Part shown: positions 55,951 to 64,000 of the stretch, piece after piece | Numbering within the stretch: position 1 is the stretch's first letter | Layout: the number at the start of each line of letters is the position of its first letter | Assembly (NCBI RefSeq): GCF_037991315.1 | Contig: NZ_CP150300.1 | Span: forward strand, 6,200,001-6,264,000 | DNA from: Paenibacillus sp. FSL H8-0079 | GTDB taxonomy: Bacteria > Bacillota > Bacilli > Paenibacillales > Paenibacillaceae | Direction of reading: 5' to 3' | DNA: 64,000 bases | Notes under the pieces: generated by a model | The model's input: the letters and a program-made list of their open reading frames with translations, nothing else | Told to the model about the DNA's origin: nothing | Database searches by the model: none | Made by a program: the position numbers and the translations under genes

Positions 55951-56838
55951 TTAATCGCCCAGCATGGACTGTGTGAATCCGATCCACTCTCTCGTGGCAA
56001 ATGACAGATAGCGGTCCTTCCGCCAGATCATGCCGAGCTGCCATGGAATCACAGGTTCCACCACCGGTATAATACGCACGCGCATATGGTCCACCTCACG
56101 ACAGATCGTCTCCGGCAATAAGGCTACACCCAGATTGGCGGCAACCATCGCGCTGAGCAGATCCCACTGGGAGCTCTCATATACCACCCGAGGCTGGAAC
56201 CCCGCATGCTGACAAGCCACAATAATTCGGTCATGCAATGCAAAATCTTCCCGAAACAGCACAAAGGCGTCGTTTTCCAGTTCATGCAGCGCAACCGACT
56301 CTTTCTCCGCAAGTGGATGTGAAGGGTGTACGAGAAGGTTCAGCTTCTCTTTCACAAACACAAAATGATCCAACAACTCATCCACGGTTGGCAATACGGC
56401 AACGCCGATATCCAGTGCACCGCTAATCACATCGGCCTCCACCTTTTTGGCACCATCCTCAAACAGCTGAATGGTCACCTGCGGGTAGGCTTTGTGAAAT
56501 TCGCCAATGATCATGGGGAAAAAGCTTGATCCTACCATCGGTGGCAAGCCGATCCGCAGATGGCCTTTCTTCAAATTCATCAGGTCGTCCAATTCGGACG
56601 ACAGACTGCGGAACGACTTTTCAATCTCCAGTGCCTGCCGAAAAAACACATGGCCCGCGTCCGTTAGTTCAACTTTCTTCCCATAACGGTCCAATAACGT
56701 GATACCCAATTCCTCTTCAAGACTCTTGACCGTCTTGCTGATGGTAGGCTGGGTGATATACAGAACTTCAGCGGCTTTCGTGAAGCTTTGTTGCCGGGCG
56801 ACTTCCAGAAAATATTGCAAATGGCGGATATCCATCGC
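55951..56838 (-). CDS. cidR: LysR-family regulator, CidR-like
   Basis: Start at 56838 (MDIRHLQYF) is the typical LysR beginning and has AGGTGGG upstream; the frame extends six codons further. 295 residues. The HTH is FLEVARQQSFTKAAEVLYITQPTISKTVKSLEEELG, followed by a ligand domain. It is divergent from cidA-cidB, the arrangement known from B. subtilis ywbI-ywbHG and staphylococcal cidR-cidABC, where the regulator responds to acetate or overflow metabolism. Confidence 0.9.
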   Translation of the reverse strand, partial: AMDIRHLQYFLEVARQQSFTKAAEVLYITQPTISKTVKSLEEELGITLLDRYGKKVELTDAGHVFFRQALEIEKSFRSLSSELDDLMNLKKGHLRIGLPPMVGSSFFPMIIGEFHKAYPQVTIQLFEDGAKKVEADVISGALDIGVAVLPTVDELLDHFVFVKEKLNLLVHPSHPLAEKESVALHELENDAFVLFREDFALHDRIIVACQHAGFQPRVVYESSQWDLLSAMVAANLGVALLPETICREVDHMRVRIIPVVEPVIPWQLGMIWRKDRYLSFATREWIGFTQSMLGD

Positions 56839-56940
56839 TTGCTTCCCACCTCTCATAGATAAATGGAATGGTAAACATTCTTAATATGCATTTTACTCAT
56901 GAAAGAAAGCCATGTAAAATTTGTGATATCAGGTGAATCA

Positions 56941-56970
56941 TTTTCATTTTCATTTTCATTTTCATTTTCA
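56941..56970 (+). repeat. Five tandem TTTTCA hexamers in the cidR-cidA promoter region
   Basis: Exactly five copies of TTTTCA in a row, ending 38 bp before the cidA start codon. Slippage would change promoter or operator spacing in 6-bp steps. Confidence 0.9.
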
Positions 56971-57008
56971 CTTAAACGATTACGTTGATTATACAAGGAG
57001 GGATTGAA

Positions 57009-57380
57009 GTGAAAAAATGGGGCCTTGGTATTGCACAGGTTGCGCTCTTAATGGTTTTTTCACTGCTCATGGACCTGCTGGCCCGTACTCTCCATCTTCC
57101 TGTACCCGGTTCAATACTCGGTATGGTCGTGTTATTCATTCTGCTTCAGACTCGTGTCGTGAAGCTGCGCTGGATTGAAGTTGGAGCTGCCTGGCTACTC
57201 GGTGAACTACTGTTATTTTTTATCCCGTCAGCCGTTGGCATCATGAACTATATGCCCATGTTGGAGCATGACGGATTGCAAATTTTATTCATCGTACTAC
57301 TTAGTACATTCCTGGTCATGTCCTGCACAGGACTGGTTGCTACACGAATCGCCAAACGAAAGGAGCGTCACACCGGATGA
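57009..57380 (+). CDS. cidA: CidA/LrgA family membrane protein
   Basis: 123 residues from a GTG at 57009 with AAGGAGG seven bases upstream. Four membrane segments and the motif LHLPVPGSILGMVVLFILL (the PGxIxGM signature of CidA/LrgA) are present. LLFFIPSAVGIMNY is also typical. CidA proteins act as holin-like or metabolite transport components with CidB. Its stop overlaps the cidB start by 4 bp. Confidence 0.93.
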   Translation: MKKWGLGIAQVALLMVFSLLMDLLARTLHLPVPGSILGMVVLFILLQTRVVKLRWIEVGAAWLLGELLLFFIPSAVGIMNYMPMLEHDGLQILFIVLLSTFLVMSCTGLVATRIAKRKERHTG

Positions 57381-58057
57381 TTGGATTCCTCTGCCTGTTG
57401 TTAACCGTCGGTATCTATTGGGTTACCAAACGAATGTATCGCAATCTGCCAAAAGTATATCTGTCTCCACTGCTCATTACGCCACTGCTTGTCGTTGGCA
57501 TACTGCTCGCAACGGGAACGGATTATACCACTTATAGCAGTGGTGGCAAATGGCTGAGTCTGTTGCTTCAACCGGCCACGGTGGCTTTTGCCGTACCACT
57601 CTATACCTTTTTCCATGTACTCAAAAAACATATTTCCGAGATTGTCTTCAGTGTCATGACCGGATCGGTCGTTGCCGTACTCTCTTCTGCCCTGCTCGCC
57701 AAATGGTTACGTCTGGATTCAGGGCTAATCCACAGCTTGATCCCGCGATCCATTACAACACCCATTGCCATGAACGTATCGGCTACAATCGGTGGCATTC
57801 CCGCAGTGACAGCTGTTTTTGTTATTATGACAGGCCTGCTCGGGGTGATTATGGGACCTTCGATCGTCAAAATGCTGCGCATCGATGGGGAGATTGCACG
57901 AGGCACACTGTTTGGAACCGGTGCCCATGGCACAGGGACATCCAAGGCGTTTGAACTGAGTTCCCTGACAGGTACCATCTCCAGTATCTCCATGGTGCTC
58001 GCCGCATTGTTCACTTTAGCCATTGCACCCATCCTTTCCAAACTTATTTTCCCATAA
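57377..58057 (+). CDS. cidB: CidB/LrgB family membrane protein
   Basis: 226 residues with about seven membrane segments. Conserved stretches are LIPRSITTPIAMNVSATIGGIPAVTA in pattern, and GTGAHGTGTSKAFE near the C-terminus, both hallmarks of LrgB. It works with CidA in carbohydrate-overflow export or pyruvate-type uptake and programmed lysis. The ATGA overlap shows translational coupling with cidA. Confidence 0.94.
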   Translation: MIGFLCLLLTVGIYWVTKRMYRNLPKVYLSPLLITPLLVVGILLATGTDYTTYSSGGKWLSLLLQPATVAFAVPLYTFFHVLKKHISEIVFSVMTGSVVAVLSSALLAKWLRLDSGLIHSLIPRSITTPIAMNVSATIGGIPAVTAVFVIMTGLLGVIMGPSIVKMLRIDGEIARGTLFGTGAHGTGTSKAFELSSLTGTISSISMVLAALFTLAIAPILSKLIFP

Positions 58058-58162
58058 TAGATGGAATTATCCCACTTTTTTGAAATATTATTGTTGTATT
58101 AAAGCCCTTTCTTCCTTACAATAAGGACAGGTTTTAATTGTGAATATTGCGGGGGAGATGCG

Positions 58163-58681
58163 ATGAAAAGAACCGGAATGAAGAGATCTCTGGACCGTCT
58201 TGGACGAATTGTCCTTCCCAAAGAAATGCGGGATACGATGGAAATCCATATCGGCGATCCGCTTGAGTTTTTCATTGAAGGGAAAGAGTTGATTTTAAGA
58301 AAGTACAAATCAACATTATGTATTTTTTGCGGTGATGTAGATACGGAAATGTATTTCAAAGAGCAATTCATCTGCCGGACTTGTGCAACTCAATTAAAAC
58401 ACCCGGATGACTCTCCCAACTGGTCCATACCTCAGAACAAACAGGCTCCTGCACCCGTGGAGCGTCCTGCTACCAAATCCGCCTCAGTCTCATCTCCCGC
58501 TAGGGAAGAAGGGACCACCGCTGACAACCCAGAATACCCGGACCTGCGGCCGAAGACGGCACGCATGCTGCAACAGATGAAAGAAATTGTTGAACAGAAT
58601 CCCGGTTTGGCTCAACAGCAAATTGCGGAAAAGCTTGGCATTAGCCAAGGACGCGTCTCTCAATTAAAAAAGTTACTATAA
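58163..58681 (+). CDS. AbrB/SpoVT-type regulator with zinc ribbon and C-terminal HTH
   Basis: 172 residues. The swapped-hairpin DNA-binding domain is at residues 6-48 (RSLDRLGRIVLPKEMRDTM, then DPLEFFIEG). Four cysteines (C53, C56, C71, C74) form a CxxC-n14-CxxC zinc site. After a Pro/Ser-rich linker, residues about 130-172 form a helix-turn-helix (LAQQQIAEKLGISQGRVSQLKKL). AbrB itself is about 95 residues, so the extra HTH is notable. It is a transition-state-type regulator by fold; target genes are unknown. Confidence 0.88.
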   Translation: MKRTGMKRSLDRLGRIVLPKEMRDTMEIHIGDPLEFFIEGKELILRKYKSTLCIFCGDVDTEMYFKEQFICRTCATQLKHPDDSPNWSIPQNKQAPAPVERPATKSASVSSPAREEGTTADNPEYPDLRPKTARMLQQMKEIVEQNPGLAQQQIAEKLGISQGRVSQLKKLL

Positions 58682-58744
58682 TAAGAATGGCATTCGATCA
58701 TTTATAGTCAGAAGACCTTCCAATTCAGGAAGTCCCGCTGCAAG

Positions 58745-58780
58745 AGAACCCGTTGTGTTTCGTGGGTTCTTCTTTTTTTT
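58745..58780 (+). terminator. Terminator of the AbrB-type gene
   Basis: AGAACCC (58745-58751) pairs with GGGTTCT (58764-58770), followed by TCTTTTTTTT. Confidence 0.85.
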
Positions 58781-58809
58781 ATATTCATATCGTAATGGGA
58801 AGGAGTCCT

Positions 58810-59505
58810 ATGGATAAAATCTTGTATTTATCACAATTCGACCTGATGTCCTCCTTATCAGAGGCTGACCTGATTGAAATGGATGGAATGACTTCCATAA
58901 CGACCATACCTAAAAACAGACAAATCCAGACCCCGCATACGTTTACAGAGGGTTTCTATTTTGTAAAACGGGGAAAGGTTCGTTTATATACATTGAACCC
59001 GGAGGGCAAGCAGTTCACTCTCGATATTTTGATGGAAGGTAATGTGTTTGGAGAAATGAACGGAATCTCCCTCGGAACACGTGCCGTTTATATCGAAACA
59101 ATGGAGGAGTGTGATATTTGCCTGATGGACAAGCAACGTTTTGAGCAGTTTCTGATTGAACATCCACAATTTATGATGAGACTGATGAACGTACTAAGTG
59201 AGCGGATGAGGCGAATGAGCGAGTTGACACAGACGCTCGCACTTGGAAACCTGCATGAAAAGGTGATACATAATCTTTACCGGCTGGCCAAACAGATTGG
59301 ATGGATTGAAGAGAATGAGTATTGCCGGATTCAGCTCGCGCTTACTCATCAGGAGATTGCCTGGATGGCGGGAGCCACGCGGGAATCGGTTACGATTGTC
59401 ATGCGAGACTTAGCAAAAGCAGGCCGGATCCGTACCGGATTCAAATCAGTCTCCCTTCATCGTGACGAAATCGCTACCCTCCGGAGAATCACTGCCCAGT
59501 TGTAA
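58810..59505 (+). CDS. Crp/Fnr-family regulator
   Basis: Start at 58810 (MDKILYLS) follows AAGGAG with short spacing; the frame opens 19 codons earlier, inside the previous terminator. 231 residues. A cyclic-nucleotide-binding-type beta barrel (about 10-125, with FGEMNGISLGTRAVY) leads by a long helix to an HTH (LTHQEIAWMAGATRESVTIVMRDLAK). There are no N-terminal clustered cysteines, so it is not an Fnr-type iron-sulfur sensor. Ligand unknown. Confidence 0.9.
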   Translation: MDKILYLSQFDLMSSLSEADLIEMDGMTSITTIPKNRQIQTPHTFTEGFYFVKRGKVRLYTLNPEGKQFTLDILMEGNVFGEMNGISLGTRAVYIETMEECDICLMDKQRFEQFLIEHPQFMMRLMNVLSERMRRMSELTQTLALGNLHEKVIHNLYRLAKQIGWIEENEYCRIQLALTHQEIAWMAGATRESVTIVMRDLAKAGRIRTGFKSVSLHRDEIATLRRITAQL

Positions 59506-59582
59506 GCTGCCTTACATCTCTGTTCTTCAGCTAGTTGTATTGTATAGCTCATGAGTCTATACAACCAAGGAGGAGTATATCG

Positions 59583-60422
59583 TTGAATGTTAAGTCAGAT
59601 CTGTTTATCCCTGATGACGTTCTTTCTCGCAAAGGTGCCCGTAAAGCAACAGAAATTCCAGAGTATATTCGCAATTGGCTACAAGCCGGACATATCGAAT
59701 CGGTCAATTTGACCGAATGGCTGGCAGTAGATCATGTTCTTCTTTTTCAGAAGATTACCCACGAATGGGGCATGGATGCTGAGACTAAAGAAATCAGTGA
59801 GCAGTTAAAACAGATGAATGAACAACGGATTATGAAAATCATTCCGGCCATAGGTATGCAATGGCTTGATGTGTTGAAACGCCTAGCAATCAACGAACAA
59901 ACAATGCTCTTCCGTTCCATTGCAGAACATCGTTCAGATAGCGTTCGCTGCTGGGGGGCTTATATCATTGGACTGGATTCCCGTCTGAACCTGACTGAAA
60001 AACTGGAGCATATTCAGCCCTTTGCAGCAGATCATCACTTTGGTGTAAGAGAAATCGCCTGGATGGCTGTACGGGAGTCCATCTCTGCAGAATTATCCAC
60101 AGCCTTGCAAAATTTAATATCATGGTGCAATGACCCTGATCCACTCATCCGTCGCTTTGCCATAGAATCTACTAGGCCGCGTGGTGTCTGGGCCAAACAT
60201 ATTCCGGAGCTAAAAGAGAACCCGACAGCGGCCCTCCCCTTACTTGACGCAGTGAAATCGGATGCCCATAAGTATGTACAGGATTCAGTAAGTAACTGGC
60301 TGAACGATGCCAGCAAGACGAACCCGGAGTGGGTGCGGCAGATCTGTACCACTTGGATTCAGCAGTCGGATACCAAACATACGCTGCGAATCGTCACACG
60401 CGCCAAACGGAGTCTAACATAA
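59583..60422 (+). CDS. DNA alkylation repair-like HEAT-repeat protein
   Basis: 279 residues from a TTG at 59583 with AAGGAGG nine bases upstream. The helical repeats FGVREIAWMAVRESI, PDPLIRRFAIESTRPRGVW and YVQDSVSNWLNDASKTNPEWV match the HEAT-like AlkC/AlkD family of DNA alkylation-repair proteins. These remove N3/N7-alkylated bases. Family placement rests on these C-terminal repeats. It follows the Crp-type gene by 77 bp, but probably has its own start signals. Confidence 0.8.
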   Translation: MNVKSDLFIPDDVLSRKGARKATEIPEYIRNWLQAGHIESVNLTEWLAVDHVLLFQKITHEWGMDAETKEISEQLKQMNEQRIMKIIPAIGMQWLDVLKRLAINEQTMLFRSIAEHRSDSVRCWGAYIIGLDSRLNLTEKLEHIQPFAADHHFGVREIAWMAVRESISAELSTALQNLISWCNDPDPLIRRFAIESTRPRGVWAKHIPELKENPTAALPLLDAVKSDAHKYVQDSVSNWLNDASKTNPEWVRQICTTWIQQSDTKHTLRIVTRAKRSLT

Positions 60423-60424
60423 AA

Positions 60425-60460
60425 AGATGACCACCGCTCATTGGCAGTGGTCATCTTCTG
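60425..60460. terminator. Bidirectional terminator between alkylation-repair-like and doxX genes
   Basis: AGATGACCAC (60425-60434) pairs perfectly with GTGGTCATCT (60447-60456). The minus strand continues with TTTTT. Confidence 0.8.
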
Positions 60461-60548
60461 TATAGGCATCCGCGTATTACATTTCTGTTAAAGGGAATAT
60501 CCTTCTCCTCGGTGAACTAGCCCAATTAATGTAATCCTTATCTTTCGC

Positions 60549-60926
60549 TTACGCCTGAATCGCGTCCATATATTCTTCTTCCTCTTCCAATCTGCGCATG
60601 CCCACAACCAGGACAATAATGTTAGCTACCAACAGTACAGCCGGGAACGGAACAGCAGCATATTGTGCATAGATCAGATGACTTCCCACGGCCCCAATCA
60701 GAATGAATGTCAGTATGCCTGAAGCTAGGATGCGAGTCCGTGGAATCAGCAGTCCTACTGCACTAAGCAACTCCGCAGCGCCCAGCAGATACATGGTCCA
60801 TGTCGGATAAGAGAAACTTTCGAATGTCTGAATCATCATGTCTGCCCCACTAATCTTGTTAAACCCTGTCATGACGAATACCCCTGCAAGCACAACTAGA
60901 AAAACATAACCCAAAATTTTGTTCAT
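60549..60926 (-). CDS. DoxX-family membrane protein
   Basis: 125 residues with four membrane segments. The motif LAGVFVMTGFNKISGADM is the N-terminal signature of DoxX/DoxD, and LLGAAELLSAVGLLIPRTR the central one. RBS AGGAGG lies seven bases before the ATG. DoxX-like proteins of B. subtilis (CatD, MhqP) are linked to quinone and thiol stress and are controlled by HxlR or MarR repressors; an HxlR gene is divergent here. Confidence 0.9.
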   Translation of the reverse strand: MNKILGYVFLVVLAGVFVMTGFNKISGADMMIQTFESFSYPTWTMYLLGAAELLSAVGLLIPRTRILASGILTFILIGAVGSHLIYAQYAAVPFPAVLLVANIIVLVVGMRRLEEEEEYMDAIQA

Positions 60927-61102
60927 ATGTATATCCTCCTATAACGAATTGTATGTTCCTACTATGGGATGATTAAGTTTGCGATAAATAGTAAAAAAGA
61001 ATCTATGTAAAAGTTCCCCAAAGGTAACTCTGTTTTCATATGGTCAGTCTCATTCACTTCCAAAATAGTACGCGTTCATATTATAGGTATTATTTATCAG
61101 CA

Positions 61103-61123
61103 ACTTACTTTTATGAAGTAAGT
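61103..61123. promoter_or_regulatory. Candidate HxlR operator between doxX and hxlR
   Basis: ACTTACTT-n5-AAGTAAGT is a perfect 8-5-8 dyad in the divergent promoter region. It resembles the TACT-n7-AGTA layout reported for YodB-type repressors. The rest of 60927-61312 is AT-rich, with other short dyads such as ATGTAT-A-ATACAT near 61170 and no gene. Confidence 0.55.
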
Positions 61124-61312
61124 ATATAATAATAATATAATTTCTTCAAGTAATTTTTCACTGTATGATGTATAATACATACAAAAGGTATGTTACAGTA
61201 TATTTTGTAGTAACCCTCATTTACTTGGGTGTCCCCTATTCTTAAAGCGGCAGAAATCATGTCCTTTCATATACAACTTTGAAGAAAATGATCATGAATC
61301 GAGGTGAATACG

Positions 61313-61648
61313 TTGAAGCTGAAAAAAGTAAAAGCACCAAGTCCCTGTATGATCACTCAGGCCATAGACATTATAGGCAAGAAGTGGGTACTGTTAATCA
61401 TGTACCAACTGTTGTCTGGACCCAAGCGGTTTACGGAGCTTGAAGCAGAGATGGCGATCAGTGGACGACTTTTATCGGAGCGATTGAAGGAAATGGAGGC
61501 GGAAGGTATCGTAACCCGGCACATGTTTCCCGAGATTCCTCCTCGTGTAGAGTATGAATTAACACCTAAAGGCAGAGCCATTGAACCTGTCATTGATCAG
61601 ATCTACAGCTGGTCTTCCGACTGGTTGAAACAGCAGAAATCCGAGTAA
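61313..61648 (+). CDS. HxlR-family redox-type regulator
   Basis: 111 residues from a TTG at 61313, with AGGTG about seven bases upstream; a GTG at 61304 overlaps that RBS. The winged helix is IIGKKWVLLIMYQLLSGPKRFTELE, then SGRLLSERLKEMEAEGIV and RVEYELTPKG. A single Cys (residue 12, PSPCMITQ) sits where YodB and HypR have their sensing Cys, suggesting a thiol-based switch. It probably controls the divergent doxX. Confidence 0.9.
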   Translation: MKLKKVKAPSPCMITQAIDIIGKKWVLLIMYQLLSGPKRFTELEAEMAISGRLLSERLKEMEAEGIVTRHMFPEIPPRVEYELTPKGRAIEPVIDQIYSWSSDWLKQQKSE

Positions 61649-61683
61649 TATGGATTCCTGATCCATGACATTCCACTCAACAC

Positions 61684-61745
61684 AAATACGCCTGAATCAG
61701 GCTGATCTACACGGATCAGTTCCTGATTCAGGCGTATTTATATTA
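61684..61745. terminator. Large bidirectional terminator between hxlR and the dehydrogenase gene
   Basis: Bases 61684-61701 and 61722-61739 are exact 18-bp complements; inside CTGATC and GATCAG pair as well, leaving a 6-nt loop. It separates two convergent genes. Confidence 0.82.
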
Positions 61746-61758
61746 CATTCAACTTTTA

Positions 61759-62763
61759 TTAATGAGAAAGATGCTTTGAAGGCTGAAGCTGTACCGGCAG
61801 GCCGGAATCTGCCGATGCCAGTGCCGCCGTCGTAATCTCCTGTGTACGACAGGCATCCGCATAATCGGACAGAATCCGTGAACGGTCTCCCGTACGCAGG
61901 GCGTGAATGAACGCTTCATTCTCACGCTCGTATGGATTATGTCCTGCCGGAATTTCCAGACCTGCCATCGCATGTGATGCGGCACTTGGCAGAAGCAAAC
62001 GTTCCGGCGTCCAATCCCACACGCCTGCATCCGTGTAGAACTGTAGCCCTGCGCCGCCCTCTCCGTCTGGCAACAGGCATGTATTGGCGATACTGGCAAT
62101 CGCTCCACTTTCCAGCTTAAGCGTCACATTCGCCACATCGGCAACGGTGACATGCTCATGCTTCTCATGCATACTGCGCTGAGCTGCTACGGCATATACC
62201 TCCGTAACTTCTCCTGCACAATACCGAAGCAAGTCTACAATATGTGTAGTCTGCTCCACGAATTGTCCTCCTGAACCATCCTGACGCCGCCACCAGGCAA
62301 CCCCTGGCATTCCACCCATCCAGCGGCCAAGAGCCATGCCGACCGTCTGTTCTTTCATTGCTTGTTGTAGTACCTGAGCAGCCTCCTGATAACGGAAATG
62401 ATATCCGACAGAGGTTAACAATCCGCTCTTCTGTACCTGATCCAACACCTGACGCGGTACGTCCATTCCAGTACTCAGCGGTTTCTCCACCAGGAATGGA
62501 ATTCCGCGACGATTCAATTCGGATTCAATCGATCCGTGAGACATCGGAGGCACACAGATATACACCGCATCCAGTTTTTCACCATCCAGCATATGTTCAA
62601 GTTCACCGTAACCAACAGCATCATAGACGGAGGCCATAGCCTCTGCCTTTTCCAACGTTGTTCCACAGACACTCGCAACACGAACACCTTCCATTCGTGC
62701 GAGAATATCCGCATGTACCTTACTGAACCAGCCTGTTCCAATGATTCCGATCTGTAATGTCAT
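61759..62763 (-). CDS. Gfo/Idh/MocA-family oxidoreductase
   Basis: 334 residues. The Rossmann motif is IGIIGTGWFSKVHADIL, and the EKP motif that binds nicotinamide and substrate is PFLVEKPLS. GGQFVEQTTHIVDLLRY holds the catalytic-region His. The enzyme oxidises a sugar or inositol-type substrate with NAD(P). RBS AGAGAGGGG is upstream. It lies 68 bp after glpD on the same strand and may be cotranscribed. Confidence 0.92.
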   Translation of the reverse strand: MTLQIGIIGTGWFSKVHADILARMEGVRVASVCGTTLEKAEAMASVYDAVGYGELEHMLDGEKLDAVYICVPPMSHGSIESELNRRGIPFLVEKPLSTGMDVPRQVLDQVQKSGLLTSVGYHFRYQEAAQVLQQAMKEQTVGMALGRWMGGMPGVAWWRRQDGSGGQFVEQTTHIVDLLRYCAGEVTEVYAVAAQRSMHEKHEHVTVADVANVTLKLESGAIASIANTCLLPDGEGGAGLQFYTDAGVWDWTPERLLLPSAASHAMAGLEIPAGHNPYERENEAFIHALRTGDRSRILSDYADACRTQEITTAALASADSGLPVQLQPSKHLSH

Positions 62764-62831
62764 GGATGTAATCCCCTCTCTGTGTTACACGCTTACATGT
62801 TCCATTCGACTCTTAGCCTTGAAATCCTGCC

Positions 62832-64000
62832 TCAGATTTTGCCGGATGCTTCCAACAATAGCTGATCCAGTTCCTGTTCATGCATGACCGCTTGCTCTTC
62901 AGACCAGTTCAAACGCCCGGCCATATAGGAGTTAACCGCTGCCTTATAACGACGGACTTCATCAATACGGAAAAATAAATCTCCTGTTCTTCGGACCAAA
63001 AAATCTGACGGGGTTACTGCCATCTCTTCTTCGATCGCGTAACATAGCATCAACAGCAGCTCTTGTGGCATGCCATGAAGCTCGGCCTTCGTCCGCGGAT
63101 CAGGCATTCGCTCATACAGTGCCTTCACATTGGAACCATACGTGCGAGCAAGCCTCTCTGCAGCAGATCGAGCAAGTCCCAGAGCGACACCATCCTTAAT
63201 CTTGCGCTCCGCATACGATACGAATCCAGCCGATCCCCCTACGTCACCGCCGGAGATGGGCATCTTCTTCGTTACACAAGGGCCTATGGAATGTCCGTGT
63301 TCCTGCTCCATATGACGCGCGACCAGATCAACAACCATCTCCGCCATTTTGCGGTATCCGGTTAATTTGCCCCCGGCAATCGTAATCAGATTGGAATCAG
63401 AGACCCAGACTTCATCTTTACGTGAAATTTCGGAAGGATTCTTGCCTTCCTCATGAATAAGTGGACGTACACCCGCCCATCCAGATTCCACATCCTCGAT
63501 ACTAATCTGAACATCCGGAAACATGCCATTGACTGCATTAATGACATAATCACGGTCGGAGTCGGAGATTCGGGGATGTGCAGGATCGTCCTGATATACG
63601 GTGTCTGTCGTTCCTACATAGGTTTTGCCATCACGTGGGACAGCAAACACCATTCGACCATCGAGTGTATCAAAATAGACCGCCTGTCTTAACGGGAATC
63701 GTTCACCGTCAAAGACCAAGTGAATGCCTTTGGTCATCTGTAGCGTTTTCCCCTGGCGCGAACCATCCAATCCCCGCAGCCCATCCACCCAGGGGCCGGA
63801 AGCGTTGATCACCTTACTTGCTTTCAGGGTATAGGTCTGGCCACCGATCTGATCCATGGCTTCAATACCTGTAATTTTACCATTCTCCTTCAGGAAACCT
63901 GTCGCCTTCACATAGTTCACTGCCTGTGCCCCACGTTTGACAGCTTCTTTCATGACTTCAATGGTAAGCCTGGCATCGTCTGTCCGGTACTCCACATAGA
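62832..64000 (-). CDS. glpD: Aerobic glycerol-3-phosphate dehydrogenase (partial, N-terminus beyond window)
   Basis: The frame is open to the window edge; the visible about 389 residues are the C-terminal two thirds of a protein normally about 550-570 long. YRTDDARLTIEVMKEAVKRGA is typical internal GlpD sequence, followed by VINASGPWVDGLR, MTKGIHLVFD and GLTGYRKMAEMVVDL-type FAD/substrate segments; ITIAGGKLTGYRKMAE is the second FAD motif. The C-terminal DAO_C domain follows. The FAD-binding N-terminus (GxGxxG) is missing here only because of the window. It oxidises glycerol-3-phosphate to DHAP at the membrane. Confidence 0.95.
   Translation of the reverse strand, partial: YVEYRTDDARLTIEVMKEAVKRGAQAVNYVKATGFLKENGKITGIEAMDQIGGQTYTLKASKVINASGPWVDGLRGLDGSRQGKTLQMTKGIHLVFDGERFPLRQAVYFDTLDGRMVFAVPRDGKTYVGTTDTVYQDDPAHPRISDSDRDYVINAVNGMFPDVQISIEDVESGWAGVRPLIHEEGKNPSEISRKDEVWVSDSNLITIAGGKLTGYRKMAEMVVDLVARHMEQEHGHSIGPCVTKKMPISGGDVGGSAGFVSYAERKIKDGVALGLARSAAERLARTYGSNVKALYERMPDPRTKAELHGMPQELLLMLCYAIEEEMAVTPSDFLVRRTGDLFFRIDEVRRYKAAVNSYMAGRLNWSEEQAVMHEQELDQLLLEASGKI

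Noticed and set aside
56941..56970. Short CRISPR-like array
   Set aside because: The hexamers are directly abutting with no spacers; it is a simple tandem repeat.

Overview
The window reads as chromosomal DNA of a low-to-mid GC Gram-positive spore-former, most likely Paenibacillus. Reasons: strong AGGAGG-type ribosome binding sites, U-tract terminators, a triple SLH-domain surface protein, an LTA-synthase-like sulfatase, an AbrB/SpoVT-type regulator, a CcpA cre site, a PerR-like box and a bacterial NO synthase. Both window edges cut genes: a PotA-type ATPase at the left and glpD at the right. No rRNA, tRNA, CRISPR array or prophage was seen.

Layout. 1-9.8 kb: potA fragment, then a minus-strand cluster of a REC-BTAD response regulator, a hybrid kinase with two kinase modules, a secreted propeller-dockerin protein and an SLH-anchored cohesin protein. 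10-15.5 kb: MFS transporter, Nudix hydrolase, NO synthase, Dps, HAD phosphatase and a 61-residue zinc ribbon. 15.6-17.1 kb: an intact IS3-family element that appears to sit in the loop of a bidirectional terminator. 17.2-24.7 kb: a purine scavenging cluster (binding protein, nucleoside hydrolase, two permeases, ATPase, adenine deaminase) preceded by an attenuator-like hairpin. 25-30.2 kb: zinc-ribbon membrane protein, DUF3105 protein with a Met/His-rich N-terminus, chemoreceptor, second nucleoside hydrolase. 30.4-40.2 kb: MMPL exporter with divergent TetR, GNAT, lipid kinase, DUF697-like protein, and a MarR-controlled heterodimeric ABC exporter. 40.5-49 kb: uxaC with a perfect cre site, MBL-fold hydrolase, lipoprotein, palindromic repeat, cytoplasmic alpha-amylase, nuclease-helicase fusion, HmoB-like haem monooxygenase. 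49-54 kb: LtaS-like protein and an AT-richer LysR/hydrolase pair. 53.3-64 kb: two GNATs and a nitrilase-fold amidase separated by a structured intergenic element, cidR-cidAB with a hexamer repeat in the promoter, AbrB-HTH and Crp/Fnr regulators, a DNA-alkylation-repair-like protein, doxX/hxlR, a Gfo/Idh/MocA dehydrogenase and glpD.

The strongest candidate for an undescribed system is the cluster at 942-9807. One secreted protein carries a dockerin, the next gene encodes two cohesin-like domains plus SLH anchors, and the adjacent two-component genes could control them. Together they suggest a small non-cellulosomal surface assembly. Other notable signals are the IS in a terminator loop, the leader/attenuator before the purine operon, two palindromic intergenic elements (44017-44117 and 54796-54964) and the five-copy hexamer between cidR and cidA.
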